From Daphnia pulex (taxonomy: Eukaryota > Arthropoda > Branchiopoda > Diplostraca > Daphniidae), in NCBI RefSeq assembly GCF_021134715.1, contig NC_060019.1:10306001-10370000 (forward strand): a stretch of DNA of 64,000 nt. Reading direction: 5' to 3'. Of this stretch, positions 12,331 through 23,939 are shown in pieces. The notes under the pieces were generated by a model. It made no database searches. It was not told the DNA's origin and saw only the letters and a program-made list of their open reading frames with translations. A program made the translations under genes and the position numbers. Within the stretch, counting starts at the first letter, position 1, and every line of letters starts with the position of its first letter.

Positions 12331-14400
12331 AAACACTACCCCGATTTCTTTCCCCCTTTTTGCCCCCCTTCTGGATGATTAATGAACACGACTTGTGTAT
12401 TATTTACCACCCTGCTTTGGTGTTCCTGTTTTTGGAAGAGTCAAGAGAGATTGTCGGGAGCAGCAGTCACCACGCTAGTTTAAGGTGTTGAAGTTCCTTT
12501 TCTAATAATGCAGTATCATGATACTTTTACTTTTTATTTATTCATTTTCGGGGGAGTTGTGTAAGGGAAGGCTGATGGATCTTTGGTTGAGTTTTATTTT
12601 GACGAGTTTTGCTGTGTAGTCCCTATCTGAATTTCACACTCACAAACATTTAAAAAATTGGCTTTTCCCTCTTTTTTCCAAAGGAACATGACCCTCCGCC
12701 CCACCACGGTCTTTTGTCACTTGCAAAAATACATCCTCTCTCTCTCTCTTCTGATAAATCTGTCATCATCAGTCAAGCGCCTATTTCAAACATCCATTTT
12801 GGTTAAATTCGCGTAGTTCTATTCTGTATCGCCCTGTTTTTGTTTTGTTTTGATTAGAGAATAATTGCAAAACGAAGTGACGGTGGCATCTTCATCGATC
12901 ATCGAGTTGAAATTGTTTTCGTATTTTTATGTAGTGACGCCATGTTTGAATGCAGATTGGTCGCGTGACTACCGAAACACCCAAATGACTTTTACACGCA
13001 TGGATTGACCACGAGCTACAGAGGAGCATTAGAGCACCCAGAGACAGCAGTCATCAGGACCGTAACGTAACCGAAACTTGGGGCGGAATCGATACATCAC
13101 AGCACTCGAGTGAAGCCACCTAGCAGCAGCTAACTTCGCTTGATATAGCTTTTTATTCGCTAGGCAAGTACTTTTGTTACGTTTTACGATTTCGTGCCAC
13201 AGTCGCACATAGGAACTGCCTCAACATCTGCTGAACAAACATAACATAACATTTGAGTTTTTCCAGCTTTTGCAGCGATCAATACTCGATAGTAATGCGT
13301 AAATCCACTTAAACTGTAGCTAAAAATAGATATTTATTATGCTTAATCTCCCGGGGCACGAGTCGGATGTATGATTCTTAAATTTTCTCAACGATGAATG
13401 GGTCACTGGAGAAGAGCTCGCTTGTAGTATTGATCACGTCAGATCACGACGTGCATTCCCTTTGCCCCTTTCTTATGATATTGCAGAAATAAAGGACAGA
13501 AGACGAGAAAGAGGAACCGGATGGAATAGTGGAGATGAAATGCGAGTTAGAAATAAGACGTGTTAGACATTTGTGTATGCGGACGAATCGAACCATGTCC
13601 CATTAATAAGTTAATGACATGACTGGAACAAATATTTCCTCTCGCTCAGTTTTGACTTTCATTTAATTTTGTCTTCTCTATGCATTTCAATGACAAAAAA
13701 ATCTTGTTCTTGCCAGTGTGTTTGCATTGCATTTTTCAATCGTGTTTCTCTTCCCCATTTTTTTCCGTCTAGATGGATCGATCAAAGTTGTCCAGTTAGT
13801 TGTAAATTCATCGGGTTTGAGTCGGACTGTGAGAGAGTTCAGTGGCTTTCTCTTGGAACTTGAAAGCCAGCCAAATAATCACGAGTGAGAGGGAGTAGAG
13901 AGAATGGGCGGATCCGGAATTGGATGAAGGCGATAACTGCGTGGCGACATTTCATCACCGTTCGTGAATACCCATGGAGCCCACACAGACACATCCACGC
14001 TGACAAAAAAAAAAAACAAACATGATGAGCTTTTTACAAGATAATACGGTAGCGGACATCGTTATTCATTGGATCCCCTTGATGAACGAGCTATACAACA
14101 GCCAACAATTCAGTTAACTGGTATTAGCTAATTGAATTGTTTTATTCTTCCTGGCTCTCAATTCCTTTTGTAGTGTCGCAGGCAGCAGCTGGACAGCTGA
14201 ATGTGAAATGTGTTGAATAAGAAATGGCCGCCCCTTTCAAGTGCTCAAGTGGGAGAGCGAATGAGAAATGTGAGTACAGCAACAGTAAAGGATTTGGTAA
14301 GGAAGGCCACCGCCTCATTGCACTGCGCATAATAATCCGACCGTTAGAATATAGATCGGACCGAGTGTAGTCGACAGGTTCGAGGTGTGTCCCTGACTTG
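12331..14400 (+). other. RyR 3' UTR and intergenic DNA
   Basis: There is no supported coding sequence here. The first clear polyadenylation signal after the RyR stop is AATAAA at 13488-13493, which would give a 3' UTR of about 1.2 kb. A GCCACCTAGCAGC motif at 13115-13127 is a partial match to the Drosophila CTCF core (see findings). Short open frames here have no recognisable composition or homology. Confidence 0.5.
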
Positions 14401-15822
14401 TGTATAGTCGCTGATCTCAGTTGCACACCGCACGCAGTTTTTTTTTTCTTCTTTCCCAGCCGGCAGCTGACTAGCCGTTCACGAGTATACTGTTGACCTA
14501 CTTGCGCAGAGAGCCCCGTTATACACAGATAGTAACCGTTGTTGCACCAGTCTTCTCTCTCGTGTCCGTGCGACTAGAGCGTGAAAATCTCTCCTTCCCT
14601 TAAAAAAACCCTTTAGGCTTCAAATGTGTCCCTCGGATGACGTGCGAATCAGCTCTTTTTTGCAATTGAATCGGTTGCCAACGCCTTTTAAATCCAGTGT
14701 CGGGTGATCTCGATTCCCGTCTGTGACATTTTGCACAATCTTGCGTTTCCGCTGTGTATTGATTTGTTAAAAACCGACAGCCGCTGTGTGCGTTCCCCCC
14801 TCTCCGTCTTTTGCAATTTACTCGATCTTTCTTGACCAGAGTGCCCAAGTCTGGAGGTCAAATTCTTTTCTTGCCTTTACTTTTTTACGATTTTCTATCG
14901 AGAAAAGAAAAACCGTTAGAAGATTATTGCCTCAGGTGCGTGAGCGCTTGTGCATATATCCGAGTGCGTGTGTCCCCCGCATTACGTGAGCGTTGACGAT
15001 CGTTCGGTTGGCATTGAGAGATCAAGGATTTTTTTATTTTTTCTTCTCGTCGAGCCGCGCGGCCTAGACACTGGAAAACCACTGGGTCGCCAGAATTGGG
15101 TAACGTTGAGGCTGTGACCTACTTAGTTAACCTAGATAACTTTCCCATTTCTCAGCGAGCGCACTGCCGAGTGCCGAGCTTCGTTTTCTCCTGTCGTGTC
15201 TCTACCGCTGTGTGTACGCGTTTTTGTCGCAACTCTCTCTCCCTTTCGTTTCTCTTTCTTACTTCTTTCTTTTTTCTGCTGCTGGATATAACTATCGTTT
15301 TCACTAGGCTAGCCTTCGTCATCTCCCTTTTACACACTTCAACTCTCTTTGGCTGTTGCTTCATTCACAATCCGGCCCATTTCCAAAGAAGGTCAATCAA
15401 AAGACTCGCCTTCTCCGCTCTGTGTGTGTGTGTTCCCAACAACAATTTACTTGACGTATTCATCAGTTCAAATTTAGCTGCACTCTCTGCACAACTAATT
15501 TCCTTGTGGATTCTCCGTCTCCTCCTCTCCAATTAACCGCCAAGGGGCTTGTTCGTCTATAAACCAAACCCACCCACTCTCACTTTCTAACTTCCTCTCA
15601 GCTCTGACGAGATTCAATCAATTATGTCGCATAAATAAACGTGCTTTGATCTATAATTTCCTAGAGCTATACGTCAAACACCCTTGATATATACATGCGA
15701 ATTTATAAATATTTATGAGGAAATTCGGGGTAGAACATGGAGTTACGAGCTACTGTATCACAACTCCGGTTATTGATTTTCTATTTTTTCTTTTTGTTTC
15801 GTGTATAGATGGACGTGAAAAA
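14401..15822 (+). promoter_or_regulatory. Upstream region and probable 5' UTR of the PLDLS-motif gene
   Basis: The stretch is pyrimidine-rich with many stops. A TCAGTT initiator-like sequence lies near 14414. Possible splice donors are CAG/GTGCGT near 14936 and TTGG/GTAACG near 15100. A polypyrimidine tract with TATAG acceptor ends at 15808, 15 nt before the chosen start codon. A multi-exon 5' UTR is therefore likely. No TATA box at a fixed distance was convincing. Confidence 0.35.
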
Positions 15823-17154
15823 ATGTGGAACTTGACGACTCGACCGAGGGCCGGAGACCCCCATTGTTGGACAAATCGCTCAACTAGCATTGGAGCATAC
15901 AAAGAAATTGACAATTCCTTGATTATGATGCCGGACAAATTGAATGAAGATGCTCACATAAGCATCTTGCGTGCTAGGGCAGTGATACCCTCAATGAACA
16001 TAAGCAGTGCACCCAAGCCACCCAAGAAACGCTTTCTGGAAGCTGCGGCTGCTCATCAACTGGAAGAACAACAGAGACTGGAACAAGAGCAACAGGAATT
16101 AAAGAGTAGGGCTAGCGGTGAAGATAATTCGGCTCTGATGCAATTGGCTGAAATGTGTGTCTACTATCAGGCCAGCAACACGAGTCATCCTTCTGGGTAA
16201 TGGTCCCCTTTAACGTATAGAGCTCTCGTTATTGATTATTCAAATTTTTAATGTCTGTCAAATGATTGAAAATCTAGATCGTGGTCGCCGGTGGGAGGAG
16301 CATGGAATTGCATTGACCATCGTGTTGTAGCAGTGGAACAGCCAGTCGAGCCGACCATGTACTCAATCAGTATGAGCAGCACCGTTCAAAGTGAAGCCAG
16401 CCCTAAAGCTGCTCCTTTCTGGGGCTGGGCCAATCGGTCACTTTTGCAGTCGGAGCAGGATCTCGAGAATCGAGAGGAAGAAGAGGAAAATGAGGAGCCG
16501 TTAGATTTAAGCGGCGAAGAGACAATTCGTACCAACCAACAAGAGTTGATCGATCATTTAGTAGAGAAATTGTGTGCACGGCCCGTGTCCGGCAAGTTCT
16601 CCTCTCTGGTCCAAAAGAAACTGTCGCTATTAGAGCCCCCTCCTAGTTCAGAGGCTGCTTCAATCCAGAACTCGTCCAGTGAAGTCAGCAGCTCTATCGA
16701 TTTGAAAGACTCGGTCATGGTCGCCGCCAAGGACGTAAGGAGACGAGACTTGCCGTTGAAGAAACGTGATCCTTCTAGCCTTCATCAGAGCTATGACCAA
16801 CGTGGAGAATTCTGCGACAGCAGCACGGCAACTAAACCGCTCGAGCCCTCGTCGGTGGAGGCTGTGACATCAACGAATAGCAGTAAGAAACCTGCTCCTA
16901 GATCGTGCAAAGGCAAACGCTACTTGGAGTTCATGTACGAAGGTCGGATCACGCTGAGTAGCCGTGGGCTGAGACGCAGCGAATCAAACGAGCAGCAGGC
17001 CGAAGAACAGGCAGCACCCTGTGACCAGTCTTCCATCGGGAGCAAGAATAATAATAATAAAAGGCAGCGTCAAGTCAGACAAGCCGAGCCCGGATCGGGC
17101 AAAGCGGCTCTCTCTCTTCGCGGACGCAACGCCAAGTTGCGCAAACTCAGCTGA
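15823..17154 (+). CDS. Unidentified nuclear protein with CtBP-binding PLDLS motif, 416 aa
   Basis: Two coding exons, 15823-16196 and 16278-17154 (81-bp intron, phase consistent). The start was taken as the first Met after a likely 3' splice site at 15808; an upstream in-frame Met at 15715 precedes that acceptor and is less likely. Seen: an N-terminal PPKKRFLEAA block followed by a Gln/Glu-rich coiled-coil-like stretch (roughly residues 65-95); SGSWSPVGGAWNCID spanning the exon junction; an acidic run leading into EPLDLSGEE near residue 200; a basic KGKRYLEFMYEGRI block; and a basic, Asn-rich C terminus. PxDLS is the established docking motif for the corepressor CtBP, so a transcriptional regulator is inferred. 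There is no DNA-binding domain I recognise. I do not recognise the family. Confidence 0.75.
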
Positions 17155-18446
17155 GACCAAATACCACATATTATTCGCTGTATACCTTCCTGCCTGTGTA
17201 CATATCTAGCTTTCAAGAGAGAAAAATCCATATTGCAGTAAGTTGTTTTCGCTGTGTGTATATGGACTAGAATTGGGCACGAACGCTTATCATTTTCATA
17301 AACACACCCGTTCACTATGATTGCTCTAAAACATGCGAGTGCCAATTCTACTATGTTTATTTATCGTCGCCGTATTCGCAGATACATGACCACTACCCCC
17401 TTTTTTTTCCTTTCCTCTTCAGATATATAATACTAATTCAATAGAAGTCGGAAGTGGTTGTATATCTAGTCAAGTTTCATTTCACAGTTACTCGATCAAA
17501 CCATTCAGGCTCGTTTAGAACGTTTTTTTAACTTTACTTACGTCCATTTTTTTTTTCACGCTGCCGTGTCAGTCAGACATTAAATCATGGAAAGTACAAT
17601 CATTTTTGTCACATGTATTGCTGTGTAACTGTGTTACAACTTGAAACGCCGAAGTCTGCGATGATAAAAATCAAATTATATAATCGTCATTATTAGTAAC
17701 TAATTTAACAGTAACCAGTACCCTTTTCTAGCGTGTGTACAGAAACAGTGCTGTATGGTAATAGTTATTGAGCACTTTTCACAATTAAAAAAAAAATTTG
17801 TCTCACTTCTGAACAAATACAATCATATAAGAAATAAAATAACACAATGAATGTGCAATGATTTTCATTTAATGCCATAACCTTCAACACCTAACATCTA
17901 GTCTAGACACAATTCATCAATCATACGGATTATTAGCCATTAAGGCTCCGAAGCAGAATCATAATTCGTTTAGGCTATTCATTTCACTCAGAAATTGTTT
18001 ATTAGTATAGCATTAAAATGTTCGCGTGTTCACGCAATATAACGCCCAAGCGAAGAACGAACACGAGATTTAAAAATTGCCGTACTATTTTTCAACGTTG
18101 CAACAGTTCAAAATTATGATTTTATAAGCGTGCTATCTCTGTCGTCTGCTTTGGCCCAGACCTCCAGAGTCCAGGTCCAGACCAAGTCTTGTATACATTT
18201 TTTTCAAAGGGAACCTGGAAAATTTAATAGTTAAATAAAAAAAGTTGTAAAATATATCTTTTTACCTTAAGAAAATTGTTGAACAAACGATGTGCTAGCG
18301 CTCAAAGGTATAAAAAAAGCAAGGATTTCAATTAAGCTTTTGATGACGTGTTCGTGAGTGGACTTGATAATCGTGAAAATCAGTAGTGCTAAACACAGTT
18401 TAATTTAATTAGCTTGAAACATTGAAGCTATTGTAAAAAAAATAAA
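17155..18446. other. 3' UTR of the PLDLS gene and DTWD2 promoter region
   Basis: AT-rich with no supported ORF. An AATAAA polyadenylation signal for the upstream gene is at 17833-17838. The last few hundred bases must hold the DTWD2 promoter and 5' UTR. No clear core promoter element was seen. Confidence 0.5.
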
Positions 18447-19620
18447 ATGGATGAAGACTTTATACGATTCTCAGATGATATAGTCTCAGGTGATGCTGTG
18501 CAACGAACAAGCTGTGAAAAGTGCAGGTATGATCATACTCCATTGCATTATTATTGTAGTATGTGGGAAACATTAAATACTTTTTTTTAGACGTCCTCTT
18601 CGAGTGTGTTGGTGCTCTTATTTGCCAGATACCCCTGTTAAAATTAATGGTAAAATCATCATTTTACAACACCCAGATGAAGAGAAAAGAAATCTTAAAA
18701 CAGGGCCAATGCTTTTTCATGGAATGACAAGTGGACAGTGCCTTATTTTCTATGGAAAGAAATTTCCTTCTGCGAAACATCAAGGACTGAAAGAAATGCT
18801 AGAGGAACCACACACTTATGTCCTATATCCTGGACCCCAATCTAAGTGCATCACTGACATATCACATACTCATCCACAAGGAGAATCTTATAATCTTGTA
18901 TTGATTGATGGAACATGGCAGCAAGCAAAATCTATGTATTTTCATAGCCCTTTCCTTCACTCTTTACCTCAGGTACAAAGTGTAGTATTTGCTTACAGTT
19001 GAGATCTCTTGTTGATAACTTTGGGTTGGATTTTAAGAGTTTTGCATTTGTAGGTTTTGATACAATTTAATTCTGAATTAATCATTAAAAAAACAATATT
19101 CAGTATTCTAGAAGAAATTAACAAATTAATTCATATTAAGCTTGACAGTTGTATTTTCATACAATTATAGGTAAATCACATCACAGTGCAGCATAAAACA
19201 TGTTCAAACTGTGATAAAGCACATTTTTATGTAGAAACATATTAGTGTTATTGCATATAACTATTAAAATGTTTCTGTTAATTTGTATAAACTTATTTAT
19301 CTATTAACACTTTACAGGTTTCCTTGCCAGAGCTGGGTCCCAGTTTGTATGTCATCAGGACTCAGCCATCTGAATACTGCCTATCAACAGTTGAGTCAGC
19401 AGCTTTAGCCATGTCTATAATGGAAACAGACAAAAGCATTGTTGATAAATTAGTTCATCCATTAAAAGCACTGTGCACATTCCAACTAAAATATGGTGCA
19501 GTTGAACATCAGGATAAAGTTACTCTTTTGGAATTAGGTCAGTACAGAAAACCAGTAGGAAAACGGACAATGAAATTTCTTAGGCAAACAGCCCACAAGT
19601 CAGTGTTGGAAAAATTATAA
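18447..19620 (+). CDS. DTWD2: tRNA-uridine aminocarboxypropyltransferase (DTW domain), 254 aa
   Basis: Transfers the 3-amino-3-carboxypropyl group of S-adenosylmethionine to uridine (acp3U) in tRNA, as known for DTWD1/DTWD2 and bacterial TapT. Exons 18447-18526, 18591-18972 and 19318-19620, phase consistent. A Cys motif (SCEKC then RPLRVCWCSYLP) at the N terminus matches the zinc-ribbon-like start of the family. YPGP and the DGTW signature (LIDGTWQQAKSM) give the family its name. The ending EYCLSTVESAALAM...PLKALCTFQLKYG matches DTWD2 better than DTWD1. Length is near the usual ~250-300 residues. AATAAA at 19904-19909 is a possible 3' end, inside the antisense neighbour. Confidence 0.93.
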
Positions 19621-20128
19621 AAGCCTATTTTACCTTTAATATTCTTTGTTGTGTCATCCTCGGAGGCTATTTTTGACTGAGGATCTTTTGCTCCCATTAA
19701 ACTGTGTAGTCTCCCCATTTCATCAAGGTCCCTGTACAAGTGTTCTTCTATATGATCCATACGAGGATGTAAGGCGTCCATCTGAGCAACAATACAAGTG
19801 ACACAATTTCCTTTTAGTTAACTCTGAATCACGGTAAACAGAAAGTTTTCTAAAGTTTAAATAATTAATATTTATTAGTTATTAAATTTTACAGGAAGAT
19901 AAAAATAAAAATGTTCTTGTCCTATCAGAAAGGGACTTTGTAATAGTATATAAGATAATTAATTACTTCGTGTAAGTAGGTTCGATATCTTTCTTGTCGC
20001 GAGGAATCTGCATAGCGATTTCTTAATGTATTCACAAACACCGTCAAACTGCATATTAAGGTGATGAAAACTAAAAATTTTCCTGGACGATCGAATGACC
20101 TCCTAGTAAAGTGGTCACACAGCGGCAT
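19539..20128 (-). CDS. Small single-pass membrane protein, about 134 aa, unidentified
   Basis: Two exons on the minus strand: 20128-19967 (54 codons) and 19781-19539, with GT/AG ends and phase 0. The N terminus is short and basic, followed by one hydrophobic segment (KFLVFITLICSLTVFVNTL, residues ~17-35). A charged, helix-prone region (HPRMDHIEEHLYRDLDEMGRL) follows. The last 27 residues overlap the DTWD2 final exon antisense. A donor-like GTAAAA lies after residue ~103, so the true 3' end may be spliced elsewhere. The layout suggests a small organellar or ER tail- or signal-anchored protein, but I do not recognise a family. Confidence 0.6.
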
Positions 20129-20959
20129 CGTAACACACTTGCATATTTGACGTCCTGAGTAAAATACTGTGGTAATTTGTTTCTCTTATCACAGCCTGCC
20201 ATGCATTCTTGTACAAGTAGCAGACATCGAATGAGTGAGCGATTGTAGAGTTTGTTTAGGATTGGATTGTATACATGGATATCTCCATCTAGTAGAAGGA
20301 GAACAAACTTGTTGTTAAGACCACCCAGAGACGAGGAATGACCGCGAAATTAAAAAAATTTTCCGGATTCAATTGTGCCTGATTTCCGCCTATTTTTAAG
20401 CTTTCTTTTAATTTCCAACCTTCGTTCTTACAGCACTATTTGTTACATCCCTGAGATCGCGAGACGGCCGCCGATTTCAGTCTACACCGCAATTTCTTTA
20501 ATGGAATTGTGTGGTCTTGGCTTTAAAGTTTAAACTCTGTCTGTGTAATAATCTCCAAATCAGGCCTTTTTTTCGAGTGGCTTTATCCTTCCTCCTCCTC
20601 CTTCCTTGATCATTTTCAGCTGTAAAATTCAGTTTCAATTACTTTGCACATCCCTATAAAAATGTATCGGCGGTAACTTTTTGGTGATGACCAACAAAGC
20701 TTACTTGTTAATTTTTCAATAATTACTTTTTTTTATCTATTAAATGCTTTATTTCACGGAGATAACGAATATTTTTTTGATTAATTTTTTTCCGTCCGAC
20801 TCTTCACTACACTCTACCTAGTCGTCCGTGGATGCTAAGGGCTGTCACTAGGTGGCAAAGAATTTCAGTGTGTTTAGGGATTGAACTATTCATCTCTAGT
20901 GTGTTGGTTTCTAGAGGGATGTAGGGGGGTGGGCGGGTGGCTGTCAAAGTCTTGAGACG
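20129..20959. other. Intergenic region with CTCF-like site
   Basis: AT-rich with no supported ORF. It holds the promoter of the minus-strand small membrane protein gene and possibly that of the plus-strand non-coding transcript. A CACTAGGTGGCAA motif is at 20846-20858. No RNA gene was seen. Confidence 0.4.
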
Positions 20960-22430
20960 ACTGACAAACAGTCTTTCTTTTGCTGACGAGACGCTGTCCG
21001 AGAAGGTTGAATTGAGACATCGCGGGTTACTCTCTTACGTGACATTTTGTGATCATAGACATGGTAATTTCATTTTTATTCTTTAATATTATAAAATGTA
21101 ATTTTTTGTGTGGTTCATTACGTGCAACATTTCCTTCAATTCACAATTTGCCAACTGCATGTGGTCTGCTGTACATTTCCAAAATGTCGTCTCTTGCTGC
21201 ATGTTGCACGTTTCGTTCCATGCAGTGATGCAGAACAGTAAAGAGTAATTATGTTGCTTAACTTTTTAATTCAAGACTTTGTTTCTGAATTAAAATTTTG
21301 TGACTTTGTTTCAAAGAGTAATTGAGTTTTATTTTTCAATTAACCATTGAGTAGTAAAGTCTGAGCTTCATTGGGTTTTGTTTTGCAAATTGTTTCCATT
21401 TCTAGTTGAGTTATGCAAGAGCTTTTGCAGACATCTATTAACTTGTTAGAAAACTCGAGTGGGTTGGTATTTGCCTAAATTTTAGTCTACGTAAAAAGTA
21501 TGGGTGCTACGTGTGTTTTTTTGTTAGAAATTGAGTTAGACCTTGAATCCTTGTTTTGGACGACATTTTACAACAACTTTGTGTTTCTAAATACGAGCTT
21601 TTGTGAAAAGTTCATGATCAGCTTGTAAAGAATTGTAATTTTTTATAAAACAGAAATTTGCCCTTTTTTGTATTTGAAAATGTAATTGGTTCATAGTTTT
21701 CCTTTGATTTATAGGATTCCTTGGTTACTTTGATGTTGGAGCTGCTAATGGTGTTGATGCAGCGTTCATGGTGTGAGCACTGAGCAGTGGTTTTGCAGTC
21801 ATTATCCAGTCGAGATGTCTTGAAATGGAGCTTGTGCAGACATTCAATTCAATTCAACATCTTTCTTCGATGTGTTATTTGCCAATGTTGGTGTTTTTGC
21901 AGTGTTGAGCTGTTGTGCAGAATAGTCTGTTGCCTGGTGACTGTCAGGCAAGTTTTATCGGTTGCCTCTCGTCGATGTGTCGTCTCGTCTCTTGCCACCT
22001 GTCACGTTACGGTAATGCTTGATGGCTAGTTTCATTTAATTATTGACTTAACTAAATTTTTCGTTCTCGTTTAGTGGAGTCGTTCGCTGCCGTTCCATCG
22101 ACTTGATCCATTGGTGAAACTGAGATGAGGTTGCAGAAATTGAAGATTGATACATTAGATTTGGACAAATTAAAAGTGCATGCATGTCCTCCCTTTTCCC
22201 TAAGTAAACAGTCTCCGCCGTTGGTTATTCGTCTGGTCGAACGGGAAATTGCCATGCAAATGATCTGATGTACCTTTGGAGAAAAATTATTTTTACCACG
22301 AAGTAGTTTTCCCTAAAGATTCGCTATCAACTACCTCCATTATGTAACCGTATTAAACCTGTTTGCTCTTCATATATATATGACCATTTTCAATATTCCT
22401 ACTTCGCTAACAATAAAATATGAAATTAAA
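20960..22430 (+). ncRNA. Candidate spliced non-coding / small-peptide transcript
   Basis: Three exons can be drawn with canonical ends: up to 21063 (ATG/GTAATT), 21715-22011 and 22075 to the AATAAA at 22412-22417. The 5' limit is arbitrary. The ATG at 21061-21063 abuts the donor; splicing would open a 23-codon frame starting MDSLVTLMLELLM. A separate 47-codon frame is at 22125-22268 (starts MRLQKLKIDTLDLDKL). No long frame and no known domain were seen. The existence of the transcript is inferred only from splice signals and the poly(A) signal. Confidence 0.35.
22125..22268 (+). CDS. Small ORF, 47 aa, in candidate transcript
   Basis: A frame of 47 codons begins MRLQKLKIDTLDLDKLKV and ends in EREIAMQMI followed by a stop. 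It lies in the last exon of the candidate transcript, about 140 nt before its AATAAA. The Leu/Lys/Asp pattern could form a helix. There is no homology I recognise. Many such frames occur by chance. Confidence 0.2.
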   Translation: MRLQKLKIDTLDLDKLKVHACPPFSLSKQSPPLVIRLVEREIAMQMI

Positions 22431-22933
22431 AATCTGTATTGTTATTTTTCCTATACACATAACTACTATAAAATCACAACCTTTTTTCTATGAAAAACAC
22501 CTTTTTCCTTCCCTTTTTTTTTTTTTATAAACTACTTGTCCAAATTTTTATTATTTTTTTCCGCTTTATAAAAACAACCACCATATTATTTATTTATTTA
22601 CTAAGTCTTTTTCGATAAAAATTGGCGATGTTCATTGCTCACGTGTTTTTTTTGTTAAGAAAATTAAAATTAGAATTTTTTATATGAAAATAATTTTTTG
22701 TATTTTTTATAAACACGACACATTTTATATGGCCCCCAGGGAGGGGGGGGCCTGTGACTTTCCCAACCGCGATAATAACATGTGCCGTTATTATTTTGTT
22801 GGTGCAGAAAGCCGGAATTTAATCTAGCAGTTGTCGACTGAGTCAAACCTGACATAGATCAGGTTGCCTCAATCATATACTGCACAAGTAAAAACTCCAA
22901 AGACGACAGTGAAACCATTTCAAGACTGCAACA

Positions 22934-23100
22934 CATGAAAACACTGGTAGAGCAAAAAAACACGAATGAGAAAAGATTTCAAACACAGGATAGCATTGGC
23001 AGAGCAAAATACACAAATGCAAAGAGAGAAAAATGTTTAACTTTAAGGCAGCAACCCGGATATCACTGGCAAATTCAGGCTGCTTCAGGATAACACTGGA
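22934..23100. repeat. Degenerate tandem repeat with CAGGATAxCACTGG core
   Basis: A 15-nt core recurs at 22934-22948, 22986-23000, 23056-23070 and 23086-23100. The first two copies extend into a diverged ~52-nt tandem duplication that also shares AGAGCAAAA and ACACxAATG. It lies in the last block of the candidate minus-strand transcript. No ORF explains it. Confidence 0.55.
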
Positions 23101-23715
23101 ACCACACGCTGCATACAACAGTTCAATTAGTCTCCATCACATCTTTCACCACCTGGCTGCAACAAGGTAACCAACAGCGGACCTAATTAAGAAAACAAAA
23201 AAATTACCAACGGGGAAAGACAGTGTGTGCACAATTACACAGGACTCTTTATGACAAAAGAATACCAGGAGTAAGACAAAAAAAGCTACGCAGTTCAACA
23301 GATCTCTCCGATATCTCAAATTTTACATAGGAACTAGGAAGTTAGAATTGGCAAGGTATTTCAAAATGCAAATTGATCTCTAGTCATATTAATTAAGTAC
23401 ATTAGCAGGAAATTGGATAAAAATAATTACTTTTGCTTTGTCATGGGACGAGACGTACGACTGGGTGCAGGCAGCAAGACACACGAGGCACGACATTTCG
23501 GCAAAATGGACAGGCACTCAAGTCCGAGTTACATGATTTGACAAAGTGGTATTGAAATCACCTGTCAATTAATAAATCAAAATTTAACATAAAGTAACCC
23601 TAAGAAATAAACAAAAAATACCTTTACATTTTCATCATGGGAAACGTCACGACCAGCATCCCACTTCTGCTGCGTCAAGGAACAAAATGGCCGAATTTGG
23701 TCCCCTGAAGACACT

Positions 23716-23731
23716 CGCGCCACCTAGCGAC
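23716..23731 (-). promoter_or_regulatory. CTCF-like motif
   Basis: On the minus strand the sequence reads GTCGCTAGGTGGCGCG, which contains AGGTGGCGC, a full match to the AGRKGGCGC core described for Drosophila CTCF. Binding is inference. Confidence 0.4.
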
Positions 23732-23917
23732 AGCCAATTGGATTGCTTGCTTGCAGACAGCACGCAGCAGCTAAATTTGAATTCGGGAATTCCTCACGCC
23801 TTTCACAAGCTGGCACGAAATAGTGGGGATCCAGCAGCTTTCCCTATGACACAACATACAAATGATTTAGTTAGCTATTTCAGACTCTCGTTAACTTTTT
23901 CAACATCAAAATGTTGG

Positions 23918-23939
23918 TTCCTGAACTATAGTTCAGGAA
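23918..23939. repeat. Perfect 22-bp palindrome
   Basis: The half-site TTCCTGAACTA is followed immediately by its reverse complement, with no spacer. It lies between exon-like blocks of the minus-strand candidate transcript. It could be a binding site for a dimeric factor; the protein is unknown. Confidence 0.8.

Noticed and set aside
14370..14400. GGTTCGAGG resembling a tRNA B box
   Set aside because: There is no A box at the right distance, no cloverleaf and no acceptor stem.
21787..22029. 80-codon Cys-rich open frame
   Set aside because: It crosses a likely splice donor at 22011 and has no domain or signal peptide pattern I trust.
22873..23118. 81-codon minus-strand frame rich in Cys, Phe and Leu
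   Set aside because: It is built over the degenerate repeat and lies in a chain of blocks that is otherwise closed in all frames.
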